DNA from: Frankiaceae bacterium
GTDB taxonomy: Bacteria; Actinomycetota; Actinomycetes; JAVEEB01
Length of the DNA: 21,257 nucleotides
Assembly (NCBI GenBank): GCA_030840665.1
Contig: JAVEEB010000005.1
Coordinates: 1 to 21,257, forward strand
Direction: 5' to 3'
The notes under the pieces are model-generated. The model made no database searches, was not told the origin of the DNA, and was given only the letters and a program-made list of their open reading frames with translations. Each line of letters begins with the position of its first letter. The first letter of the stretch is position 1. The translations under genes and the position numbers were made by a program. Shown in pieces: positions 1-7,088 of the stretch.

Positions 1-37
1 CAGCCCCAGCGGAGGTCCGATTTCGCCGCCTGCGGGC

Positions 38-532
38 TCATGACCTGGAGCCGTACCCGGGGTGGACATCCGGGGCCAATGCGTGGCTGGCCGCGAGTTT
101 GGCGAGCAAGGCGGTCAGCGTTGTGCGCTCCTCGGTCGACAGGCCCATCATCATGTCGTTTTCGTGGGCCGAGCCGATCTCGCGCATCTTCTCCATGGCC
201 TCCACACCCACCGGGCTGAGCCGCAGCTCGTACGTGCGGCGGTCGCTACTGCTGCGCTCCCGGGTCACCAGCCCTTTGGCCTGCAGGTCGTCGATCAGGC
301 TGACAACACGGCTGGGCACGACTCGCAGCGCCTGAGCGAGCGTCTGCTGGCTCTGCCCGGGGTTGACAGCAATCATGCGCAGAAGCCCCACGTCGCTGGG
401 CGTCAGGCCAAGACCCTCGAGGCGCTCGGCGAAGCGCATCGAGGCGTACGCCCCCACCTGAGCCAGCAGGAAGCCGCCACGCAGCGCCGGACCTCGATGG
501 GCCGTCCCCGGACTCTTCTCCTGGCTCGTCAC
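38..532 (-). CDS. MarR-family transcriptional regulator
   Basis: This 164-residue protein has the size and layout of a MarR winged-helix repressor. The recognition region is around residues 60-80 (QQTLAQALRVVPSRVVSLIDD), followed by the wing with the family signature SSSDRRTYELRLSPVG near residues 93-108. The flanking helices would form the dimer. The start is GTG at 532, with an AGGG-like ribosome site about 8 bases upstream. It diverges from the membrane-protein gene at 567 with only 34 bases between the starts, an arrangement typical of a MarR repressor controlling itself and its neighbour. The ligand cannot be read from the sequence. Family assignment is firm; the target is inferred. Confidence 0.9.
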   Translation of the reverse strand: MTSQEKSPGTAHRGPALRGGFLLAQVGAYASMRFAERLEGLGLTPSDVGLLRMIAVNPGQSQQTLAQALRVVPSRVVSLIDDLQAKGLVTRERSSSDRRTYELRLSPVGVEAMEKMREIGSAHENDMMMGLSTEERTTLTALLAKLAASHALAPDVHPGYGSRS

Positions 533-540
533 TCGGATAC

Positions 541-577
541 CCTAGCAATCCTAATCATTCAGTGCTATGAATCATTC
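541..577. promoter_or_regulatory. Divergent MarR/membrane-protein control region with repeats
   Basis: This AT-rich patch in otherwise GC-rich DNA lies between the two divergent starts and runs into the first codons of the membrane-protein gene. AATCATTC occurs twice as a direct repeat (553-560 and 570-577), and TAGCA (543-547) pairs with TGCTA (563-567). MarR operators are typically imperfect, AT-rich dyads at such positions, so this is a candidate operator/promoter. The assignment is inferred from position and repeats only. Confidence 0.4.
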
Positions 578-1322
578 TATGGACAGAAGCACTCAACATC
601 TTGCTATGCCGGTCGTTACGCCGCGAATAGCCCACAGCGGCCCGCCGCTCGGTGCGATTGCCATCGTGGTGACCGGACTCTTCATGGGTTCGTTGCTGCT
701 GCCGATCGCGCTGGCGGGCGGCCACGTCTTCCCGTCCCCGTACGCCGCAGAGGCCACGATCCTGCAGTACTTCACCGCTCACCCGGGTGCGGTGAGGGTC
801 TCGGGGCTGCTGCAGTTCGCCGCGTCGCTGCCCCTCGCCATCTACGCCGCCACCGCGTCTGCGCGGTTGAACAGGCTCGGGATCCGTGCCCCAGGTGCGG
901 TGATCGCCCTCGCCGGTGGCGTCCTCGCGTCTGGGTCGATGGCCCTGTCGGGATTGCTGACCTGGGCCCTGGCCCGGCCGGAGGTCGCACGCAGCGTGGA
1001 CCTGGTGCGACTCGTTCATGATCTGGCGTTCATCACCGGCGGCCCCGGATCCGTGGTTCCGCTCGGCCTGCTGCTGGCCGGCATCGCGGTGCCCGGGCTG
1101 CTGGCTGGACTGCTCCCCCGGCGGATCGCGTGGGCTGGCCTGGTCATCGCGGGCGTCGCGATGGTCAGCACCGTTGCTGTCGGGCTGCCTGTGCTCGGGT
1201 TCCTTCTGCCCGTCGCTCGCTTCCCCGCGTTGGCGTGGCTCATCGTTGCCGGCTTCCTGCTGCCACTCCAGCGACAAAACAAGACAGCATCCGGTACGCC
1301 GACAGCCGGGCAACCGTCATGA
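567..1322 (+). CDS. Six-helix integral membrane protein, unknown function
   Basis: This 251-residue protein has about six hydrophobic segments (roughly residues 28-50, 72-95, 105-133, 150-182, 190-220 and 222-240). It starts with a short polar N-terminus and ends in a polar tail. The overall look resembles actinobacterial DUF4386-like membrane proteins, but I cannot confirm the family. No catalytic motif or transporter signature is visible. ATG at 567 lies inside the repeat patch shared with the MarR gene; ATG codons at 579 and 606 are in frame and possible, and none has a clear ribosome site. The divergent MarR regulator suggests induction by some compound, which is inference. Confidence 0.7.
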   Translation: MNHSMDRSTQHLAMPVVTPRIAHSGPPLGAIAIVVTGLFMGSLLLPIALAGGHVFPSPYAAEATILQYFTAHPGAVRVSGLLQFAASLPLAIYAATASARLNRLGIRAPGAVIALAGGVLASGSMALSGLLTWALARPEVARSVDLVRLVHDLAFITGGPGSVVPLGLLLAGIAVPGLLAGLLPRRIAWAGLVIAGVAMVSTVAVGLPVLGFLLPVARFPALAWLIVAGFLLPLQRQNKTASGTPTAGQPS

Positions 1323-1403
1323 CCAATCCGCGGGCCGTCCCCCCAGTCGCGCTGACTGCCATGACCGGTGGTCCGGCTGCCGAGGAAGCGCCGCAGCCCC
1401 ATG

Positions 1404-1670
1404 TCACCCGCCGTCGAGACCCTTTTCCAGTAACTCCGCGAGCTGTTCGAGGGCGTCGTCTTCGTCGACGCCACTCGTGATGATGCATACCTGGTCCCCG
1501 GTGCGGCAGTCGAGCCCGATGAGGCTGATCACCGACTTTCCGTTGACGATGCGGCCGTTCTTCGACACCTTCACGTCACAGGAGAAACCTGACGCGGTCA
1601 TGCTGAACATCGCCGCTGGCCGTGCGTGCAAGCCGTGCGGGTGAATCAGGCGAACATCGGTCCTTGGCAT
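1404..1670 (-). CDS. HPr-type phosphocarrier of the DHA kinase relay
   Basis: This 88-residue protein is of normal HPr length. The phosphorylation site is intact: HPHGLHARPA places the active histidine at residue 15, and NGKSVISL places a serine at residue 46, the same numbers as classical HPr. It would accept phosphate from enzyme I (encoded at 5427-7088) and pass it to the EIIA domain of DhaM (4135-4533). The ATG at 1670 is chosen because AAGGAG lies about 10 bases upstream and the protein then begins directly with the HPr fold; the frame extends upstream to a GTG at 1739 without homology. It is the last gene of the channel-dhaK-HPr unit, about 100 bases after dhaK. A serine at 46 keeps open regulation by an HPr kinase, but none is encoded here. 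Confidence 0.92.
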   Translation of the reverse strand: MPRTDVRLIHPHGLHARPAAMFSMTASGFSCDVKVSKNGRIVNGKSVISLIGLDCRTGDQVCIITSGVDEDDALEQLAELLEKGLDGG

Positions 1671-1772
1671 GTGCTCTTCGCTCCTTGGCGTGAGGTGTGC
1701 CTGTCGGGTGATGAGAGCCCCGTCCGCGCCGTTCGGCACTTACGGGGCGCCCACCGTCATGGGAATGAGTGC

Positions 1773-2768
1773 TCAGATGCCCCAACGCAAGGCGGGAGTG
1801 TTAACGGTCGCGTCCCAGAGGCCGGTCAGCTCGTCCGTCAGCCGGCATACGGTCACCGTGAAGCCGGACATATCGAGGCTGGTTATGTAGTTGCCAACGA
1901 GGCAGCGCGTGATCCGCCCGCCGAGTGCTGCGATCTGCCTGGCCGCGTCGTCGTATGCCACGTACAACTCGATGAGTGGTGTGCCTCCGAGGCCGTTGAG
2001 CATGACGAGGACGTCCTGACCGGCCAGCGAGAGATCCTCGTTGATGGCGGACACGGCCACGTTGACGAGTTCCTTCGACGCCGCATGCTTGGCGCGCCGA
2101 CGTCCGGGCTCTCCGTGGATGCCGACGCCCAGCTCGACTTCGTCGTTAGGAAGATCGAAGCCGGGCTTGCCCGACGAGGGCGTCGTGCACGCGGTCAAGG
2201 CGATGCCGAACGAGCGAGAACGCTTATTGACGTCGGTAGCGACATCGAGGACGGCCTTGAGCGGAGCCTGTTGCTCCGCGACAGCTCCAGCGATCTTCTC
2301 GACGAACACCGTGGCACCCGTGCCTCGCCGACCAGCCGTCCAGAGGCTGTCCTCGACGGCGACGTCGTCATTGACGACGACGGATTCGACCTCGATGCCC
2401 TCGTCGCGCGCGAGTTCGGCAGCCATCTGGAAGTTGAGCACGTCGCCGGTGTAGTTCTTTACGATGTGCAGAACGCCCGCTCCGGACGACACAGCTTTCG
2501 TCGCGACGAGCATCTGATCGGGCACCGGGCTGGTGAAGATCTCACCGGCACAAGCGGCGTCGAGCATGCCGAGTCCGACGAAGCCACCGTGCAGCGGCTC
2601 ATGTCCGGAACCGCCACCTGAGATCAGTCCGACCTTGCCCGCTGTGGGGCCGCCGGCGCGGGTGATCACCTTGTTCGGGATGTCCACGGAGAGGCCGGGG
2701 TGCGCCGCGGCGATGCCGGCCAGCGCGTCCGTTACGACATCTTCGACGGCATTGATGACCTTCTTCAT
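1773..2768 (-). CDS. dhaK: Dihydroxyacetone kinase subunit DhaK (PEP-dependent type)
   Basis: This is the substrate-binding subunit, which holds DHA covalently as a hemiaminal for phosphorylation to DHAP by DhaL. From ATG 2768 it is 331 residues, and the key residues fall at the Escherichia coli DhaK numbers: His56 (GGGSGHEP), Asp109 (KNYTGDVLNF) and His218 (GVGIHGEPG). There is no ATP-binding L domain fused behind it, so it is the two-subunit PTS-dependent kind rather than the fused ATP-dependent kind. GAGGAAG lies 7 bases before the start, and the ATG overlaps the stop of the channel gene in an ATGA quartet, so translation is probably coupled. The open frame continues upstream of ATG 2768, but that part is antiframe of the channel gene. 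Confidence 0.97.
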   Translation of the reverse strand: MKKVINAVEDVVTDALAGIAAAHPGLSVDIPNKVITRAGGPTAGKVGLISGGGSGHEPLHGGFVGLGMLDAACAGEIFTSPVPDQMLVATKAVSSGAGVLHIVKNYTGDVLNFQMAAELARDEGIEVESVVVNDDVAVEDSLWTAGRRGTGATVFVEKIAGAVAEQQAPLKAVLDVATDVNKRSRSFGIALTACTTPSSGKPGFDLPNDEVELGVGIHGEPGRRRAKHAASKELVNVAVSAINEDLSLAGQDVLVMLNGLGGTPLIELYVAYDDAARQIAALGGRITRCLVGNYITSLDMSGFTVTVCRLTDELTGLWDATVNTPALRWGI

Positions 2769-3511
2769 GCGGGCACTTCCTCGAGCTTGAGGGACGGAGT
2801 CGGGACAGCGGTTTCGCGGGTCCTGCCGATGGCGACGTAGGCCACGGCGCCCACGATTCCGCCCAGGAACTCCCCAATCAGATAGGCAGGGAGGTGTCCG
2901 AGATGCATCGTGCCGCCGAGCGCACCCGCACCGAAGACGGTCCCGAGGTAACGGGCGGGGTTGATGGCGGCGCCAGTCGCGGGGCCCACTACGACGATGA
3001 TCGCGAAGACGACACCGCCAATCGCAAAGCCGGCCCACCCGGGAACGGAGCGGCCGTCGATGCAACCGAAGACCGTGAAGACGAGGATCGCGGTGCCCAG
3101 AAGTTCCGCGAACGTCGCACGACCGAACGAGATGGTGCCGTAGTCGACGGCGCCTACGTTGAACTTGGTCGCGGCTTCCTTTCCGAGCACACCGGCAATG
3201 GCGAGCGCGCCCGCGAACGCGCCGGCGCACTGCGCGAGCACGTACCCGGGGACGACCCGCCACGGGATCTTTCCCGTCGCGGCGAGAGCAACTGTGACGG
3301 CCGGGTTGATCTGGCAGCCGGAGATGTGGCCGATCGCGTAGACCATGGCGACCACGATGAGCATGAACGCGAACGAGATGCCCGCCAGTTCAGCCATCGA
3401 GAACGGCGCGCCGATCTTCTGCGTCGCCGCGAAACAGCCGGCGCCGACGAACACCAGGAGCGCAGTCCCGATGAACTCGGCACCCAACTTCTGTGGGGTT
3501 GAATTGGTCAT
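2765..3511 (-). CDS. MIP-family channel, probable glycerol/DHA facilitator
   Basis: This 248-residue aquaporin-fold protein has six membrane segments and both NPA half-helices: SGCQINPAVT near residues 64-73 and INPARYLG near residues 184-191. It probably lets glycerol or DHA into the cell for the kinase encoded directly behind it; the two genes overlap by four bases. Classical glycerol facilitators have NPARD after the second NPA box. Here a tyrosine takes that place, so selectivity (glycerol, DHA or water) is uncertain and I give no glpF symbol. ATG 3511 has no strong ribosome site next to it; a GGGAGG stretch lies over 30 bases upstream. A perfect 17-bp operator-like palindrome lies 74 bases upstream of the start. 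Confidence 0.9.
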   Translation of the reverse strand: MTNSTPQKLGAEFIGTALLVFVGAGCFAATQKIGAPFSMAELAGISFAFMLIVVAMVYAIGHISGCQINPAVTVALAATGKIPWRVVPGYVLAQCAGAFAGALAIAGVLGKEAATKFNVGAVDYGTISFGRATFAELLGTAILVFTVFGCIDGRSVPGWAGFAIGGVVFAIIVVVGPATGAAINPARYLGTVFGAGALGGTMHLGHLPAYLIGEFLGGIVGAVAYVAIGRTRETAVPTPSLKLEEVPA

Positions 3512-3585
3512 GTGAGCTACCGGACCCCGAAGGACCCGGCCACCTCCCTCAATGAGTGTCGCCGTGAGGCGAATGGCTGACCGCT

Positions 3586-3602
3586 GTTCGACATTGTCGA
3601 AC
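3586..3602. promoter_or_regulatory. Perfect 17-bp palindromic operator before the channel-dhaK-HPr unit
   Basis: The sequence is GTTCGACATTGTCGAAC, two perfect 8-base arms around one central base. It lies 74 bases upstream of the channel gene start. It is the exact reverse complement of the site at 7813-7829, and related sites precede dhaM/iclR and the adenylate kinase gene. Length and symmetry suit an IclR-family dimer or tetramer. Sequence identity is directly seen; binding by the IclR protein is inferred. Confidence 0.8.
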
Positions 3603-4134
3603 GGCGTTGCGAGGAAGGTAGGCCCGCCTACGAGGCCATGTCAAGAGGTCTTGGCAACGAATTGGTCATCAACTCTCCGGCGCCAACGGGGCGGCGGCCC
3701 GGGCCGTCCCGGGCCTTGGGCGGCATCAGTCGGCGGCACCCGGCGGGGGCATCGATCGGGTGCCAGCTGCACCCCGCGGATTGTGGAGCTTGTCCGGCGG
3801 TTGGAGGACCGCGTTCACATCCTCGGCGGCCCCAACGATCCGTCGGCCTGCTCCTGGGGTGCGAAAGATAGGGCAGCTGGCTGTGCTCATGCGGCCCAAG
3901 AGACGCGCGGAGGTGTTCTGGCGCTGGAGGGCCATGGCCATCTCGTCGCTGTGAACGAGTCGCGGAAGATCCGGTCGGAAGACAGGAGTTCCTGGGCGCA
4001 CTGCCCATGTGGGCACGGCGACCCGTCAGATCGGAGGTCGGGGCTCGTACAGAAGATGGACCAGGCAAAACCCTGTGCGGACTACGAATGAACGGCCTTC
4101 CGACCCGCCGACTCATGCACGTCGTCTGCCGGCA
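3603..4134. other. Non-coding stretch of about 530 bases, no gene recognised
   Basis: This lies between the operator before the channel gene and the end of dhaM. Open frames exist on both strands (for example 3726-4016 minus and 3760-3954 plus). None shows a recognisable domain, a convincing ribosome site or a composition like the neighbouring genes, and they overlap one another. It may be an eroded gene or simply spacer. I see no tRNA, clear terminator or second operator copy in it. Confidence 0.5.
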
Positions 4135-4533
4135 TCACATCTTCCGTTGGCCGCGCGCTTCCTCAGCCGCCATGGCGACATCGGTCAGGGAAAGCCCGGC
4201 AGCCGCGGCGACGACTGCGGCAACGGCTCCTTCCACGAAGGGAGCATCCGCAATGACGGCCTTCACCTCACCATCGAGATCTTCCAGAAAGGTCAGGGAC
4301 GTGAGCACGGAACTCCCGAGATCCGGGATGATAAGGACCCCAGCCTCGCTGGCGACTGAGCGCACCGCAGCTTCGAGCAACGCGATGCTCGTCCCGATGC
4401 GCCCGTCGTCCGTGCCGCCGGCGAATGCGATCGGTGCACGCCCGGCGCACATTTGCTCAGCTAGTTCGGCGGCCCCTTGGGCCAATAGCGCGCTGTGCGA
4501 CACAAGCACGACGCCGACTTGGTTGGTCGTCAT
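4135..4533 (-). CDS. dhaM: DhaM, PTS EIIA (mannose-type) subunit of DHA kinase
   Basis: This 132-residue stand-alone EIIA domain rephosphorylates ADP bound on DhaL. The N-terminal motif VGVVLVSHSALLAQG carries the phosphorylated histidine at residue 13, followed by the GGTDDGRIGTS loop and a C-terminal AAAGLSLTDVAMAAEEA helix typical of DhaM. Escherichia coli DhaM carries HPr and EI-like domains behind EIIA; here these are separate genes (1404-1670 and 5427-7088). The start at 4533 is fixed by AAGGAGAGG about 7 bases upstream; the frame continues further upstream but would run through the operator-like site at 4557-4573. It diverges from the IclR regulator gene. Confidence 0.94.
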   Translation of the reverse strand: MTTNQVGVVLVSHSALLAQGAAELAEQMCAGRAPIAFAGGTDDGRIGTSIALLEAAVRSVASEAGVLIIPDLGSSVLTSLTFLEDLDGEVKAVIADAPFVEGAVAAVVAAAAGLSLTDVAMAAEEARGQRKM

Positions 4534-4556
4534 GGCAGCCTCTCCTTGGTAATCCC

Positions 4557-4573
4557 GTTTGGTATTGTCGAAC
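4557..4573. promoter_or_regulatory. Half-conserved operator between dhaM and iclR
   Basis: The sequence GTTTGGTATTGTCGAAC keeps one full half-site (TGTCGAAC) of the 17-bp palindrome and diverges in the other. It sits 23 bases before dhaM and 14 bases before the regulator start, so binding would affect both divergent promoters and give autoregulation. The weaker second half may mean lower affinity. The match is directly seen; its function is inferred. Confidence 0.65.
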
Positions 4574-4587
4574 AAAAGCGGACTGAG

Positions 4588-5409
4588 ATGAGGGCCATGT
4601 CGACTCCCGAAACGACCGTTGTCCGCAACGGCCGCATCCAGTCGGTCGACCGGGCGTCCGGGATCTTGCGTGCCCTGGCGACCGGCACGCCGACGCTAGG
4701 CGTCACGGAGATCGCCGACCGCATCGGTCTCGCGAAACCGACCGTCTACGGCCTCCTGCGCACACTCGAACACAACGGGCTGGTGCGGCAGGACCCGGAC
4801 AGCGGCAAATACTCGCTCGGGCCGGCCGTGCTGCAACTGGGGAACGCTTATCTGGCGGGGTCCGAGCTGCGCACCCGTTCGATGCTGCGCGCCGCGGCCT
4901 TGGCGCGTCAGGTGAACGAGGCGGTATGGGTGGGTGTCCTGACTGAGAGCGATGTCATGGTCGTGCACCACGAGTTCCGGCCCGACGACGTGGTGCAGAT
5001 TCTCGAGGTGGGCGCAACGATTCCTTGGCACGCGTGTGCGCTTGGTCACGCCATTGCCGCGCACATCGACGACGTGACGCTGCGGATGCTCATGTCGGCG
5101 CCGCTGCGGCCGTTGACCGGCCGCACTCACACCACAAAGGCGGCGTTGACGCGAGTGCTGTCGAAGGCCCGCGTGAACGGCTTCGCCGTCGAAAATCAGG
5201 AGTCCAACGTGGGGGAGGGCGGCATCGCGGCCCCAATCCTCGACAGGCACGGCGTCGCGGCGGGATCCGTCGGCGTGGTGGGACCGACCGAGCGGGTGCT
5301 CACTGCCGCGGCCACCAGCGTGCTCTCCCGGGCGGTGGTCGACACGGCGCGAGCTATCTCGCGGGACATGAGCGGTCGCCGCATGGCGATGTCTCCCGAC
5401 GAGAGGTAA
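4588..5409 (+). CDS. IclR-family transcriptional regulator, likely controller of the DHA regulon
   Basis: This 273-residue protein has an N-terminal winged helix (about residues 14-75, containing TEIADRIGLAKPTVYGLLRTL and the wing DPDSGKYSLG) followed by the IclR effector-binding domain. The latter includes the usual HACALGHAIAA segment and the late GFAVENQESNVGEGGIAAPI motif. It sits in the middle of the DHA genes and diverges from dhaM, so it is the obvious candidate to read the shared palindrome, including the copy before its own gene. Start choice is uncertain: ATG 4588 and ATG 4597 are both possible and neither has a strong ribosome site. It ends 17 bases from the end of the convergent enzyme I gene. 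The effector (DHA, glycerol or a phosphate ester) is unknown. Confidence 0.92.
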   Translation: MRAMSTPETTVVRNGRIQSVDRASGILRALATGTPTLGVTEIADRIGLAKPTVYGLLRTLEHNGLVRQDPDSGKYSLGPAVLQLGNAYLAGSELRTRSMLRAAALARQVNEAVWVGVLTESDVMVVHHEFRPDDVVQILEVGATIPWHACALGHAIAAHIDDVTLRMLMSAPLRPLTGRTHTTKAALTRVLSKARVNGFAVENQESNVGEGGIAAPILDRHGVAAGSVGVVGPTERVLTAAATSVLSRAVVDTARAISRDMSGRRMAMSPDER

Positions 5410-5426
5410 CGAGACCGACGCGGCGG

Positions 5427-7088
5427 TCATCGCGAGGCCACGTCTTCGACGTACGCCCACACGCTGTCGACGGTGGGCAATGTGAGCACCGTGGGCAGTC
5501 GCGCCGCCCAGGCGCCGGCGTCCAGCCGCCGAATCCGATAGCGGACCTCGTCGACACGGGCAGGGGAGACGCTGAACTGGGTCACGCCCGCACCGAGCAG
5601 GAGCGGTAGCACGAGCGGTTCGCCGCCGGCATCGCCGCAAACGGAGACGTTGATCCCTGCATGAGCCGCCGCTGAGCACGTCGCTGCGATGCACGCGAGC
5701 ACTTCAGGGTGTGCAGCGAGTGCCGGTCTAGCCCCTTGATCGGTCCGAGTGAGCCCGAGCACGGCAGCCGTCAGGTCGTTCGTGCCGAGCGAGAAGAAGT
5801 CCGACACGGCCGCGATTTCGGCAGCGCGCTCAACAGCTTCGGGGAGTTCGATCATCACGCCCAGTGCCGGTGCTGGCACACCCGCGCGATCGGCGATGTC
5901 CAGCAGTTCCGCCCGAACCGTTGTGACCTGCTCGGCGCGCCGCACCATCGGCAGCATGACACGCGTCCGTGCGTAGCGGCCGACATCCACGACGGCGCGT
6001 AGCTGCGCTCGCAGTGCCTGCGGGCTGTCGAGAAGAGCGTCGAGGCCCTCCAGTCCACTCACCAGGAACGGCGGCACCTTGTCGTTGCTGAAGTCCATCA
6101 GCCGCACGGTCACGGGAAGGCCGTCGAGGTGCGCGAAGATCCGTCGCAAGGTGTCGCGGTGCAAGGCCTCGTCCGGCCACCGGTGCGCGTGCAGGAACTG
6201 CAGCTCGGTGCGCAGCAGCCCCACCCCCGCGGCCGCGGCCGCGAGGCCGATCGTCACCTCCTGCGCGGACGCAACGTTGCACCCCAGCACGACGCTGACT
6301 CCGTCGGAAGTGAATGTCGGGAGGGCGCGTTCAACGGCAAATAGCGCGCGGCGCGACATCGCGTCGGCGATACGCCGGTCGGCGTCGGCTCTGGCCTCGC
6401 ACGACGGGTCGATCACGAGGACCGAGCGGTCGGCGTCGAGCACGACATCGGAACCGTCGAGGATCGCGAGCCGGGCCGGGTCGACGCCGATCAGGAGCGG
6501 GATGCCCAGCGAGCGGGCCACGATGGCGGCATGGGCGTTGACACCACCGTGCAGTGAGACGGCACCGGCCAAGCCATGCGCGGCGACCTCCAACAGGTCG
6601 ATGGGGCCGACATCGGCATCAACAAGGACGAAGGGTGTCGAGGGCGGCGGGCTGCCCTCACCGCCGGCCAGCACGGTCAGCGCACGCCGCGCGACCTGAC
6701 GCACGTCCGCCGCACGCTCCCGCAGATACTCCGACTCGAGCGACTCGAGCATCTGGGCAAAGTGCTCACCCGCTCGCACGACGGCGGCGCCAGCCGTGGC
6801 GCCCTTCGCCATCTCCGCGAGCACCGCCGCCAGAAGTTCTTCGTCGCACGCGATTGCGGCCTCCGCCGTCACGATGTCGGCTTCTTCCGGCAGCCCGTCG
6901 TGGCGCATCTCGGCCGCAAGCGCGACAAGGCTCTCGCCAACGGTCGCGAATGCTTTGCGCACGGACTCGTCGTCTCCGTGTACCGAGTCCATGGCCGACG
7001 TCAGGTCGCGCCTTGGCTGCCATGCAGTCGCGACGGCGACACCCGGCGCCGCCGCAATGCCAGTGAAGCGTCGCTCGTCGACCTTCAC
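5427..7088 (-). CDS. ptsI: PTS enzyme I (PEP-protein phosphotransferase) dedicated to DHA kinase
   Basis: This 553-residue protein takes phosphate from PEP and passes it to HPr. The phosphohistidine is at residue 186 in GGVNAHAAIVARSLGIP; the classical enzyme I motif has Thr-Ser before this histidine, here Asn-Ala. The C-terminal PEP-binding barrel has LLRTELQFL, VRLMDFSNDK, SLGTNDLT and the conserved cysteine at residue 484 (SVCGDAGGEP). The start is GTG 7088, which overlaps the dhaL stop in a GTGA quartet, with GGAGG 4 bases upstream, so it is translationally coupled to dhaL. The pairing with DhaL and the absence of sugar-specific EII genes argue for a dedicated paralogue; whether the genome has another enzyme I cannot be told. 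Confidence 0.95.
   Translation of the reverse strand: MKVDERRFTGIAAAPGVAVATAWQPRRDLTSAMDSVHGDDESVRKAFATVGESLVALAAEMRHDGLPEEADIVTAEAAIACDEELLAAVLAEMAKGATAGAAVVRAGEHFAQMLESLESEYLRERAADVRQVARRALTVLAGGEGSPPPSTPFVLVDADVGPIDLLEVAAHGLAGAVSLHGGVNAHAAIVARSLGIPLLIGVDPARLAILDGSDVVLDADRSVLVIDPSCEARADADRRIADAMSRRALFAVERALPTFTSDGVSVVLGCNVASAQEVTIGLAAAAAGVGLLRTELQFLHAHRWPDEALHRDTLRRIFAHLDGLPVTVRLMDFSNDKVPPFLVSGLEGLDALLDSPQALRAQLRAVVDVGRYARTRVMLPMVRRAEQVTTVRAELLDIADRAGVPAPALGVMIELPEAVERAAEIAAVSDFFSLGTNDLTAAVLGLTRTDQGARPALAAHPEVLACIAATCSAAAHAGINVSVCGDAGGEPLVLPLLLGAGVTQFSVSPARVDEVRYRIRRLDAGAWAARLPTVLTLPTVDSVWAYVEDVASR

Noticed and set aside
62..1021. A 319-codon plus-strand open frame
   Set aside because: Antisense to the MarR gene and out of frame with the membrane protein; no domain visible.
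1626..2621. A 331-codon plus-strand open frame
   Set aside because: Antisense to dhaK; acidic and basic low-information composition, no family recognised.
2769..3263. N-terminal extension of DhaK to 496 residues
   Set aside because: The extension is a shadow of the channel gene; ATG 2768 gives residue numbers matching Escherichia coli DhaK.
3552..4116. Several open frames in the gap between the channel gene and dhaM
   Set aside because: They overlap on both strands, one begins across the operator, none has a clear ribosome site or recognisable fold.
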